The position numbers were made by a program, and so were the translations under genes. Shown here in pieces: positions 1-6,929 of a stretch of DNA of 9,095 nucleotides (positions are counted from its first letter, which is position 1; each line of letters starts with the position of its first letter). The stretch comes from Rhizobiaceae bacterium. Its GTDB lineage: Bacteria > Pseudomonadota > Alphaproteobacteria > Rhizobiales > Rhizobiaceae. The stretch spans positions 1 through 9,095 of the forward strand of contig JAEUMA010000304.1 in assembly GCA_016793565.1 (NCBI GenBank), given 5' to 3'. Below the pieces are notes generated by a model. That model worked only from the letters and a program-made list of their open reading frames with translations. It was not told where the DNA came from and did not search any database.

Positions 1-606
1 CCCGAGGAAGGCTATGTCCGCGGCAACACATTCCTGCACCCCGGCCTGGGCATCGCCTTTTCGGTGCCCGCCGGCTTCGTCATCGACAACACGGCGGCGG
101 CGGTGACCGCGGCCGGGCCCGGCAACATGGCGATCCGCTTCGACGGCGTGCAGATCGACAAGGCGATGCCCTTGACCGACTATGTGCGCAGCGGCTGGGT
201 CGCGGGCCTCGATGACGCCAGCGTCCGCGCCGTGACCATCAACGGTAACGACGCCGCCATCGCGCGTGCGCGCGCCGAAGGCTGGCAGTTCGACATTGCC
301 GTCGTCCGCTCGGGCCCGCAGGTCTATCGCCTGCTGACTGCCGCGCCGGTCGGCAATCCCTCCATCGAGGCGGTCGCGCGCTCGGTAAGCGGCAGCTTCA
401 AGACGCTGACGCCGGCGGAGCGCGCCGCGCTGAAGCCGCTGCGCATCCGCGTCGTCACCGTGGGCCCGGGCGACACGGTAGCCTCGCTCGCCGCGCGCAT
501 GACCGGCGTCGACCGCAAGCTCGAACTGTTTCAGGTGCTCAACGCGCTCGGCCCAGGAGCCACTCTTTCGCCCGGCACCAAGGTCAAGATCGTGACCGAC
601 AGCTGA
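1..606 (+). CDS. M48-type metalloprotease, C-terminal part (5' truncated)
   Basis: The reading frame is open from base 1 and ends at TGA 604-606, so 201 C-terminal residues are visible and the true start lies outside the window. The first visible stretch (residues about 4-27: GYVRGNTFLHP, then GIAFSVPAGF) resembles the region that follows the peptidase domain in alphaproteobacterial M48-family Zn-dependent proteases (BepA/YfgC-like, periplasmic or envelope quality control). The last 55 residues form a LysM-like module: VGPGDTVASLAARM, then LNALGPG and LSPGTKVKIV. Such modules usually bind peptidoglycan or glycan. The catalytic HExxH, any signal peptide and the TPR-like parts would lie upstream and cannot be checked, so the peptidase call rests on family resemblance of the C-terminus alone. 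It could instead be another envelope protein with a LysM-like tail. No clear terminator follows the stop. Confidence 0.72.
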   Translation, partial: PEEGYVRGNTFLHPGLGIAFSVPAGFVIDNTAAAVTAAGPGNMAIRFDGVQIDKAMPLTDYVRSGWVAGLDDASVRAVTINGNDAAIARARAEGWQFDIAVVRSGPQVYRLLTAAPVGNPSIEAVARSVSGSFKTLTPAERAALKPLRIRVVTVGPGDTVASLAARMTGVDRKLELFQVLNALGPGATLSPGTKVKIVTDS

Positions 607-720
607 GACAGACCTTTTCCCGAGTCAGAGCTTTTGGTGGGTTTTCGTCGTCATTAAGAAGTGGAATGTGGCCCGTATGCGTTCAGCCGCGTGTATCGCT
701 TCCTAGCCCGTTGCGAGCGA

Positions 721-740
721 CCACAATTCGCTGAATGTGG
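721..740. repeat. Short inverted repeat / hairpin
   Basis: The arms CCAC(A)ATTC and GAATGTGG pair over 8 bp, with one bulged A and a 3-base GCT loop. No T-run follows on either strand, so it is not a typical intrinsic terminator of the upstream gene. It could be an operator or part of a transcript leader. Only the symmetry is seen; the role is unknown. Confidence 0.4.
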
Positions 741-767
741 AGAAGTCTAGGATTTCGGCCAGGATCA

Positions 768-849
768 GTCCCGGTCTAGAATTGGTCTGGGACAGATGTC
801 TTCCGAAGCGCCATGGCCCTTGCGGAACGGATGACCTGACCCACATCTG
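768..849 (+). other. Possible structured 5' leader of the LON-domain gene
   Basis: Two hairpins stand next to each other just upstream of the ribosome binding site. In 768-793, GTCCCGG pairs with CTGGGAC (7 bp including one G-U) around a 12-base loop. In 793-849, CAGATGT pairs with ACATCTG (7 bp) and encloses a third helix at 801-827, where TTCCGAAG pairs with CTT(G)CGGAA around a GCCATGGC palindrome. The folds are visible by eye, but no riboswitch or sRNA family is recognised. In GC-rich DNA some of this may be chance. Confidence 0.3.
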
Positions 850-862
850 CAGGGGAGAGAAC

Positions 863-867
863 GAGGA
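863..867 (+). promoter_or_regulatory. Ribosome binding site supporting a TTG start
   Basis: GAGGA lies 5 bases before TTG 873-875, which is good Shine-Dalgarno spacing. It supports initiation at this TTG rather than at a downstream ATG or GTG inside the conserved LON fold. Confidence 0.7.
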
Positions 868-872
868 TCGCG

Positions 873-1544
873 TTGCAGGCAGGAAACGCACATTACCGGG
901 TGGCCGAGGATCTGCCCGCGACGGTGGCGGTGTTTCCGCTTTCGGCCGCGCTGCTTCTGCCGGGCGGCCGCATGCCGCTCAACGTTTTCGAACCGCGCTA
1001 TCTCCAGATGGTCGACGAGACGATCGGCGGCTCGCGCCTCATCGGCATGATCCAGCCCAGCCTCGACGGCGCGACGCGAGCCGATGGCGAGCCGGAACTC
1101 TGCGCCGTCGGCTGCCTCGGTCGCATCATCTCGCTCGCCGAGAGCGGCGACGGCCGCTACCTGATCGCCCTCCAGGGCGTATGCCGTTTCCGCGTCGCCG
1201 AGGAACTCCCGGTTAAATCTCCGTTCCGGCAGGCCAGGATCATGCCTTTCCTCGGCGACCTCGATGAAGAGCTCGGCAGCGCCGATGTCGATCGGCCGGC
1301 ACTGCTGAAGGCCTTCCGCGCCTATCTCGAGGCCAACGACCTGCAGGCCGACTGGGAAAGCGTCAGCCGTGCGGCCAACGCCATGCTGGTCAACGCGTTG
1401 TCGATGATGGCGCCCTACGGCGCCGCCGAGAAGCAGGCGCTGTTGGAGGCCGCGGACCTGAAGACGCGGGCAGAAACCCTGATCGCCATCACGGAGATGG
1501 CGCTGGCGCGGGATCGCGACGATTTCGGGTCCGTTCTGCAATAG
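873..1544 (+). CDS. LON peptidase substrate-binding domain protein
   Basis: This 223-residue protein consists essentially of the Lon N-terminal (LAN/PUA-like, PF02190) domain, without the AAA+ ATPase or Ser-Lys protease domains of Lon itself. Visible hallmarks are VAVFPLSAALLLPGGRMPLNVFEPRY (residues about 18-43; the family pattern is PLF/PL..vLlPg..lpL.iFEpRY), GMIQP (58-62), the G..G.I segment GCLGRIISL (80-88) and GVCRFRV (102-108). A helical C-terminal half follows (about 140-223). The length matches stand-alone LON-domain proteins of alphaproteobacteria. Their biochemical role is unsettled; binding of unfolded or client proteins is assumed from the fold. The start is TTG at 873, chosen because of the GAGGA site and because the protein then begins a short distance before the first LON strand. 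It is probably co-transcribed with the Trm112-family gene downstream. Confidence 0.9.
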   Translation: MQAGNAHYRVAEDLPATVAVFPLSAALLLPGGRMPLNVFEPRYLQMVDETIGGSRLIGMIQPSLDGATRADGEPELCAVGCLGRIISLAESGDGRYLIALQGVCRFRVAEELPVKSPFRQARIMPFLGDLDEELGSADVDRPALLKAFRAYLEANDLQADWESVSRAANAMLVNALSMMAPYGAAEKQALLEAADLKTRAETLIAITEMALARDRDDFGSVLQ

Positions 1545-1641
1545 GGTTGGCCGGGCCGCCCTTCGGGCCTGAGCGCGCGGGTTGATCGCGATCCGGCGAC
1601 GGGCCGCTCCGAAGGCCGAATCGTGGCGGCCGCCGCGAGAT

Positions 1642-1647
1642 AGGGAG
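1642..1647 (+). promoter_or_regulatory. Ribosome binding site of the Trm112-family gene
   Basis: AGGGAG ends 5 bases before ATG 1653-1655. It favours this start over the internal ATG at 1692, which would remove 13 residues. Confidence 0.6.
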
Positions 1648-1652
1648 AAGCC

Positions 1653-1871
1653 ATGCCGGCACGCGGGGAAAGACAGTCCATCGACGTGAAGATGCTAGAG
1701 CTGCTCGTCTGCCCGCTGACCAAGGGAGCGCTCGTCCACGACGCCGAACGCGACGAACTCGTCTCGCGCGAGGCACGGCTGGCCTATCCGATCCGCGACG
1801 GCATCCCCGTCCTGCTGCCGTCGGAGGCGCGCGTCCTCGACGACGATCCTACCCAGCCGCAGCTGCCCTGA
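1653..1871 (+). CDS. Trm112 family protein
   Basis: This small 72-residue protein has the Trm112p-like (PF03966) pattern: LELLVCPLTKGALVHD (residues 15-30), then ELVSREARLAYPIRDGIPVLL (35-55), then an acidic tail. The CP..KG and YPIRDGIPVLL blocks are the diagnostic parts. In eukaryotes and archaea Trm112 is a zinc-binding activator of several SAM-dependent methyltransferases acting on tRNA, rRNA and release factors. Bacterial homologues are usually shorter and are thought to be partners of methyltransferases too, but the partner here is unknown. Only one cysteine (C20) is present, so a four-cysteine zinc site is not possible. It follows the LON-domain gene by 108 bases on the same strand, an arrangement I recall as common in alphaproteobacteria. 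Confidence 0.9.
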   Translation: MPARGERQSIDVKMLELLVCPLTKGALVHDAERDELVSREARLAYPIRDGIPVLLPSEARVLDDDPTQPQLP

Positions 1872-1992
1872 GCCAAGGGCATGCCGCTTCTGGGGGCCAA
1901 TCCCGCGCAGGCGCATGTCGGGCGTTGTTGGAAGGACGGTCGCTTTTGAAAAATCCTGCGCGAGCCTGTGATGAGTGGGCTCTTCTTCGCCT
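1872..1992. other. Convergent intergenic gap with a distant inverted repeat
   Basis: These 121 bases separate the ends of the Trm112-family gene (plus) and dnaE2 (minus). No classic stem plus T-run terminator is seen. CGCGCAGG at 1904-1911 and CCTGCGCG at 1955-1962 form a perfect 8-bp inverted repeat with 43 bases between the arms. It could contribute to bidirectional termination or be chance. On the minus strand a short T-run follows the arm at 1955-1962, which is weak support for ending the imu transcript there. Confidence 0.3.
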
Positions 1993-4900
1993 CTACTGAA
2001 AATTCCTCCCTTTCGGCATGACCGAACCGGCCTGGCGCGCCAGCGCCTCGTAATCGGCACGCAGCTCGGGGCTCTCGCGGATGAGCCTGGCCAGCCGCGA
2101 GCGGCGATTCGATTTGTCGCGGCTTTCGTCAACCGGGCGCTTTACCTCGTCCGCATTGGCGAAACCGCCGATGCGGCTGGCTTGCTCGGCAAGTTCGCCA
2201 AGCCAGGGAGTGAGGTCCTCCACTTTCTCGGCAACGACGTGGATGACGCCGGATTCGGACTGAAGTTTTCCAAGCACTCTTATGAAGCGAGCGCCCAGGA
2301 CGACGGAGCGAAAGCGCTCGAACACCTTGGGCCAGACGATGATGTTGGCGACGGCTTCCTCGTCCTCCAGCGTCATGAAGATGACGCCCTTTGCAGAACC
2401 GGGTCGCTGTCGGACAAGAACCAACCCGGCGACACTGATATGCCGACCGCTCCTGACGTCGCAAAGTGCCCGGTTGGGCAGGACGCCGGCCGCGTCGAGA
2501 CGCGCGCGCAGAAAGGAGACCGGATGCGCCTTGAGCGACAATGACAGGGTCCGGTAGTCGTGGATGACATGTTCCCCGAGCGGCATGCCCGGCAGCGGCA
2601 TGTCCGGTTCGCGTTCGGCGGGAAACGCAGGATCGGAAAATAAAGGCAGCCCTTCCGCAGCGCTTTTCCGGTCCAGAGCCTTCGCCTGCCAGAGCGCCTG
2701 CCGGCGATCGAGGCCCATCGAACGGAAGGCGTCGGCCTCGGCTAGCCTCACCACCGTTTCGGAGGCGACGCCGGATCGCAGCCAGAGGTCGCGCACCGAA
2801 CTGTATCCTTCGCCGCGATGCAGCACCAGGCGCTCTATCTCGCTTTCGGGCACGCCCTTGATCTGGCGGAAGCCCAGCCGGACGGCATGGCAGCTGCGGA
2901 TCACATCCCTCATCGCGTCATGGCGCCGGACGATGAGCGCCGGGTTGAAGTGCGTCCTTTCCAGTGTGCAGTCCCATTGCGAATGGTTGACGTCGGCGGG
3001 GCGAATCTCGACGCCATGGTCGCGCGCGTCTCGCACCAACTGCGCCGGAGCGTAAAAGCCCATCGGCTGGGAATTGAGAATCGCCGCGCAGAAGACATCG
3101 GGATAGTAAGCCTTGAACCAACATGAGGCATAGACGAGCAGCGCGAAGGAGGCGGCGTGGCTTTCGGGAAAGCCGTACTCGCCGAAACCCTCGATCTGCT
3201 TGAAGCAGCGCTCGGCGAACTCGCGCTGGTAGCCGCGCCCGACCATGCCTTCGATCATCTCGGAGCGCAGCGTGCCGATGGTGCCGACCCGCCGGAAGGT
3301 CGCCATGGCGCGGCGCAGCTTGTCCGCCTTGTCGGCGGAAAAGCCGCCCGCTTCGATGGCGATACGCATGGCCTGTTCCTGGAACAGCGGGACGCCGAGT
3401 GTCCTGCCGAGGATTTTTTCCAGTTCCGGCTTGGGATATTCAACTTCCTCCTTGCCCTGGCGCCGGCGCAGATAGGGATGCACCATGTCGCCCTGGATCG
3501 GGCCCGGCCGCACGATCGCCACCTCGATGACCAGGTCGTAGAATTTCCGCGGCCTAAGCCGCGGCAGCATGCTCATCTGGGCGCGCGACTCGATCTGGAA
3601 GACGCCGAGCGTATCGGCGCGGCAGATCATGTCGTAGACCGCCTTGTCTTCCGGCGGGATGGTGGCCAGCCTGAGCCTGTCCGGCCAGTGGTGCGGGTAG
3701 TGGTCGGCGAGAAGATCGAATGCACGACGCAGGCAAGACAGCATGCCGAGCGCCAGGATGTCGACCTTGAGGATACCCACCGCGTCGAGGTCGTCCTTGT
3801 CCCACTCAACCATCTTGCGCTCGGGCATGGCCGTCTTGACGATGGGCACGATTTCGTCGAGCCGATCGCGCGTAATGACGAAGCCTCCGACATGCTGGGA
3901 CAGATGGCGGGGAAAGCCGAGTATGGCATTGGCGTGGTGGAAGAGATGCTTCACGCCAGCGGCTTCCATGTCCAGCCCGGCCGCCTTCGCCTCGGTCTCG
4001 CCGAGTCCATCAAAGGTCCACCGCCAGGTACCGCTGGCCAGCGCGTCGACGGCGTCGCGCGACAGGCCCATCGCCTTCGCCACCTCGCGCATGGCCGAAC
4101 GCGAGCGGTAGGAGATCACCGCGGCGGCAAGCGCCGTACGCCTCTCGCTGTATTTGCGGTAGATGAACTCGATGATCTTGTCCCGCTTCTCGTGCTCGAA
4201 ATCGACGTCGATGTCCGGTGGCTCGCCGCGTTCGCGCGAAATGAAGCGCTCGAACAGCGTGTCCATCACGTCCGGCCCCACCGAGGTGATGCCGATGCAG
4301 TAGCAGACAAGCGAATTGGCCGCCGAACCGCGCCCCTGGCACAGGATGTTTTCCTGCTCCGCGAACTTGACGATCTCGTGCACCGTCAGGAAGTAGCGGG
4401 CAAACTTCAACTCCTCGATGATGGCAAGCTCCTTGCGGATGCGCTCGACATGATCGCCGAGCACGCCGTTCGGGAAGCGTCTCGCCGTTCCCTCCCAGGT
4501 CAGCCTCTCCAGCTCCTGCTGCGGCGTGGCGCCATCGCGGGTCGGCTCATCCGGGTAGTTGTAGCGCAGTTCCGTGAGTTCGAAGCCCAGCTCTGCGGCA
4601 AATCGTTGTGTCTCCACGATCGCTTCCGGATGCCGGCTGAACAGCCGCGCCATCTCGGCAGGCCCCTTGAAGTGGCGCTCGGCGTTGGTGGAAAGCGCCA
4701 GCCCGGCTTCGGCGACCGTCGTCTTCAGCCTGATGGCCGTTGCCACATCCTGCAGGGAACGACGGGCTGGCTCGTGGTAGAGGACGTCGTTGACGGCCAT
4801 CAGCGGGACGCCGGCGGCGGCAGCCATCGCGGCGGCCTGCTCCATGCGGAAGCGGTCGCTGCCGGAAAGATGCGGCGCGATGGCCAGCCGGACAGCACCG

Positions 4901-5349
4901 GGAAAATCTCCTGCGAGCCGGCGAAGGAGATCGAGCTCTTCCTCCGCCTGGGCGCCCAAGGCAGGCAGGAACGCCAGCGAAAGGCGGCCGGCCCAGGCCT
5001 GGAAAACCTCCCGACGAAGCAGGGGACATCCCTTTTCGCCAGCCTGGTTTGCTTCCGTGAGCATCCGGCAAAGATGCCCCCAGCCCTGGCGGTCGCGCGG
5101 ATAGGCGAGAATGTCGGGAGTGCCGTCAGAAAATACCAGCCGGCAGCCGGGATGATAGGCGATACCGGCTTCCTCCGCCATCTTCCAGGCGCGCACGACG
5201 CCCGCCACGGTATTGCGGTCGGCCAAACCCATGGCAGTGAGGCTGAGCCGGCGCGCGGTAACCACCAGCTCCTCCGCCTGGGATGCTCCGCGCAGGAAGG
5301 AGAAATTGGACTGCACGGCGAATTCGGCATAGGCCGGCGGTGGCTTCAT
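1993..5349 (-). CDS. dnaE2: Error-prone DNA polymerase DnaE2 (ImuC)
   Basis: This 1118-residue C-family polymerase alpha subunit is the polymerase of the ImuA-ImuB-DnaE2 mutasome, which copies damaged DNA and causes SOS mutagenesis. The order is: PHP domain (residues about 5-220) beginning AEFAVQSNFSFLRGAS; palm with QGRGSAANS (338-346) and PDIDVDFEHEKRD (378-390); third palm aspartate in GILKVDILALGML (525-537); fingers and HhH region; OB fold (about 970-1045, ISVAGLVLVRQRPGSAKG then VIFMTLEDEE); and a basic tail ending MPKGRNFQ, close to the conserved family end. Compared with E. coli DnaE, the catalytic aspartates appear to be D381, D383 and D530, all present. The PHP metal ligands look lost: QSN replaces the usual HxH, and ADRN replaces the TDHG-type motif. 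That is normal for DnaE2 and fits a lack of proofreading. The start ATG overlaps the imuB stop as ATGA, with AGGGGA 7 bases upstream (5357-5362). It is the last gene of the SOS-controlled operon. Confidence 0.97.
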   Translation of the reverse strand: MKPPPAYAEFAVQSNFSFLRGASQAEELVVTARRLSLTAMGLADRNTVAGVVRAWKMAEEAGIAYHPGCRLVFSDGTPDILAYPRDRQGWGHLCRMLTEANQAGEKGCPLLRREVFQAWAGRLSLAFLPALGAQAEEELDLLRRLAGDFPGAVRLAIAPHLSGSDRFRMEQAAAMAAAAGVPLMAVNDVLYHEPARRSLQDVATAIRLKTTVAEAGLALSTNAERHFKGPAEMARLFSRHPEAIVETQRFAAELGFELTELRYNYPDEPTRDGATPQQELERLTWEGTARRFPNGVLGDHVERIRKELAIIEELKFARYFLTVHEIVKFAEQENILCQGRGSAANSLVCYCIGITSVGPDVMDTLFERFISRERGEPPDIDVDFEHEKRDKIIEFIYRKYSERRTALAAAVISYRSRSAMREVAKAMGLSRDAVDALASGTWRWTFDGLGETEAKAAGLDMEAAGVKHLFHHANAILGFPRHLSQHVGGFVITRDRLDEIVPIVKTAMPERKMVEWDKDDLDAVGILKVDILALGMLSCLRRAFDLLADHYPHHWPDRLRLATIPPEDKAVYDMICRADTLGVFQIESRAQMSMLPRLRPRKFYDLVIEVAIVRPGPIQGDMVHPYLRRRQGKEEVEYPKPELEKILGRTLGVPLFQEQAMRIAIEAGGFSADKADKLRRAMATFRRVGTIGTLRSEMIEGMVGRGYQREFAERCFKQIEGFGEYGFPESHAASFALLVYASCWFKAYYPDVFCAAILNSQPMGFYAPAQLVRDARDHGVEIRPADVNHSQWDCTLERTHFNPALIVRRHDAMRDVIRSCHAVRLGFRQIKGVPESEIERLVLHRGEGYSSVRDLWLRSGVASETVVRLAEADAFRSMGLDRRQALWQAKALDRKSAAEGLPLFSDPAFPAEREPDMPLPGMPLGEHVIHDYRTLSLSLKAHPVSFLRARLDAAGVLPNRALCDVRSGRHISVAGLVLVRQRPGSAKGVIFMTLEDEEAVANIIVWPKVFERFRSVVLGARFIRVLGKLQSESGVIHVVAEKVEDLTPWLGELAEQASRIGGFANADEVKRPVDESRDKSNRRSRLARLIRESPELRADYEALARQAGSVMPKGRNFQ

Positions 5350-6929
5350 GCGAACATCCCCTGTACGAACCAGCGCGGCGGAAGCCCCGGGTCGCCGTAA
5401 TGGCCCTCGCGAAACAGCCAGTAGCGGCGGCCAGTCTCGTCCTCGACGCGGAAATAGTCGCGTTCCGCCGTGTCGGACGGTTCATGCCACCATTCGGGAG
5501 CGATCCGCTCGGGCCCCTCCGCGCGCGCCACGCGATAGAGCGCGCGGCGCCAGCGGAAGCTGATCGGCGGTCCGTCAGGCACCTCGGCGGCGGCGCTTAC
5601 CGGCTCGGGCCGGCGAAACAGCCGGATCGGCCGTTCCTGCTCCGGCAATCCCGGCGTAGCGGCGAGGGCAGGCCCCGGCGTCCAGGGAACGAGTGCCGCG
5701 GCGCGTTCGGGAACGTGGCTGCCTTGTATGACCGGGGCGAGCAGCGCGCCGCCGCCGAGACGCGCGGCGACGCGGTCGGCAAGGCCGGCGAGATCGTCTT
5801 CGAGCATATCTGTTCTCGAATCGAGATCGGTCTGGCGCGGCTCCAGCCTTTCCGCCGCCAGGATGGAAAGGCGGACGAGATCGTAGCCGAAGCCGGCATC
5901 GAGACGGGCGGCTAGAACGCCCAGCCTTTCATGGAAGAGGCGGCGCATAAGCGCAGGGTCGCGCAGCGGCCGCGCGGTGCTGATCGGAACGCGGGCCACC
6001 GCGCCGTCCACCCTGAACAATCCGAGCTCCAGGGAACGCGCGCCTTCGCCGCGGCGCTCCAGATCGGCCTTCAGCGTTCCCGCCAGCAGTCCGACCAGCA
6101 ATTCGACGTCCTCCATCGTGCCTATGGGCTCGGCGAGATGCCGCTCGGCCGACAGCGGCGCGACCGGGCGCCGCGGTGATATCGCCTCGTCGACACGGCC
6201 AAGAGCCTGGTCGAGCCGCATCAGCAGGCCGGCGCCGAAACGCCGCGCCAACGGCGCGCGCGGTGCCCCTATAATGGCTCCCACGGTGCGCAGGCCGACG
6301 CTCGCCAGCCCCGCCTGTACGTCTGCATCGAGACGCAGCGCCGCGAGCGGCAGCGGCGTCAGGCGATCGGCCTCCCCGCCGGGGTCGACGATCGCGGCAC
6401 CGCCGTGGCGGGCGGCCGCCCAGGCGGCGCCCGGCGTGGACGCCAGCCCGGCGCGCGCGTCAAAACCCTGGTGGAAGAAACGCGTCAGCACCTCCGACAG
6501 CATCGCCTTCTCGCCGCCGAAGAGATGGGTGCAGCCGGTGATGTCCAGGAAAAGTCCGTCCTCGCCGTCCATCGCCACCAGCGGAGTGTAGCGGTCGCAC
6601 CAGTCGGCCAGCGCCTCAAGCAGGCGGCGGTCCGCCTCCGGCTCGGCCTCCATCACTTCGATCCGGGGATGCATGGCGCGGGCGTCGGCGATGCCCATTC
6701 CGCGTTTGAGCCCCAGCGCCGCGGCCGCTTCGTCAACGGCGGCGATGCGCTGCGCGCCGCGGTCGCGATGGCTGACCACCAGCGGCGGCCGTCCCGTCGC
6801 CGGCAGGGAACGCCATGCGTTGGAAAGGCGTCGGCGCAGCACCCTCTCCGTCCGCAGATAGGGGAACCACAGCGCGAGAATCCGCTGCGGGGATTGCGGG
6901 ACAGGATCTGTCGGCGAAGCGGCGGTCAT
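5346..6929 (-). CDS. imuB: ImuB, Y-family polymerase-like mutasome scaffold
   Basis: This 527-residue protein has a Y-family polymerase-like body (residues about 16-350) and the ImuB-specific C-terminal part (about 430-527, including RPIRLFRRPEPV, LYRVARAEGPERIAPEWW and YWLFREGHYGD). In studied relatives ImuB is not an active polymerase. It bridges ImuA, DnaE2 and the beta sliding clamp. The sequence agrees: the first palm strand reads ILALWFPYL where active Y-family enzymes have a catalytic Asp, and MDGEDGLFLDITG (120-132) replaces the S-L-D-E motif with the Glu position lost. QTDLDS (366-371) or ERPIRLF (432-438) could be the clamp-binding peptide; this is inference. The ATG at 6929 lies inside the imuA frame. 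No other ATG, GTG or TTG occurs in frame before the conserved ILALW strand, so this start is well supported although the Shine-Dalgarno is weak. The end overlaps dnaE2 by 4 bases. Confidence 0.95.
   Translation of the reverse strand: MTAASPTDPVPQSPQRILALWFPYLRTERVLRRRLSNAWRSLPATGRPPLVVSHRDRGAQRIAAVDEAAAALGLKRGMGIADARAMHPRIEVMEAEPEADRRLLEALADWCDRYTPLVAMDGEDGLFLDITGCTHLFGGEKAMLSEVLTRFFHQGFDARAGLASTPGAAWAAARHGGAAIVDPGGEADRLTPLPLAALRLDADVQAGLASVGLRTVGAIIGAPRAPLARRFGAGLLMRLDQALGRVDEAISPRRPVAPLSAERHLAEPIGTMEDVELLVGLLAGTLKADLERRGEGARSLELGLFRVDGAVARVPISTARPLRDPALMRRLFHERLGVLAARLDAGFGYDLVRLSILAAERLEPRQTDLDSRTDMLEDDLAGLADRVAARLGGGALLAPVIQGSHVPERAAALVPWTPGPALAATPGLPEQERPIRLFRRPEPVSAAAEVPDGPPISFRWRRALYRVARAEGPERIAPEWWHEPSDTAERDYFRVEDETGRRYWLFREGHYGDPGLPPRWFVQGMFA

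Larger units (their letters stand above)
607..872. other. Intergenic region with several possible RNA hairpins
   Basis: This 266-base gap lies between the protease-like gene and the LON-domain gene. No convincing reading frame, tRNA or terminator with a T-run is seen. It holds three inverted-repeat structures, at 721-740, 768-793 and 793-849, the last enclosing a further hairpin at 801-827. It presumably carries the promoter of the LON-Trm112 pair, but no clean -35/-10 pair could be picked. Base composition looks less GC-rich than in the flanking genes. Confidence 0.5.

Noticed and set aside
737..1216. 159-residue plus-strand frame starting before the LON-domain gene
   Set aside because: It runs into the LON gene in another frame and becomes an Arg-rich translation there. 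The first 50 residues show nothing recognisable.
765..1541. 258-residue minus-strand frame opposite the LON-domain gene
   Set aside because: It is a reverse shadow of a clear LON-domain protein and has no family resemblance or ribosome binding site noticed.
1558..1568. GCCC-TTC-GGGC hairpin after the LON-domain gene as a terminator
   Set aside because: The stem is only 4 bp and no T-run follows. A co-transcribed Trm112-family gene comes next, so a terminator call is not supported.
1975..2544. 189-residue plus-strand frame opposite the dnaE2 3' end
   Set aside because: It is antisense to the conserved OB-fold and tail of DnaE2 and has no motif of its own.
3157..5400. 747-residue open frame on the plus strand, antisense to dnaE2
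   Set aside because: Its translation shows no family pattern and is rich in His, Arg, Asp and Gly as expected from reading GC-rich codons backwards. The opposite strand is an unambiguous DnaE2 over the whole length.
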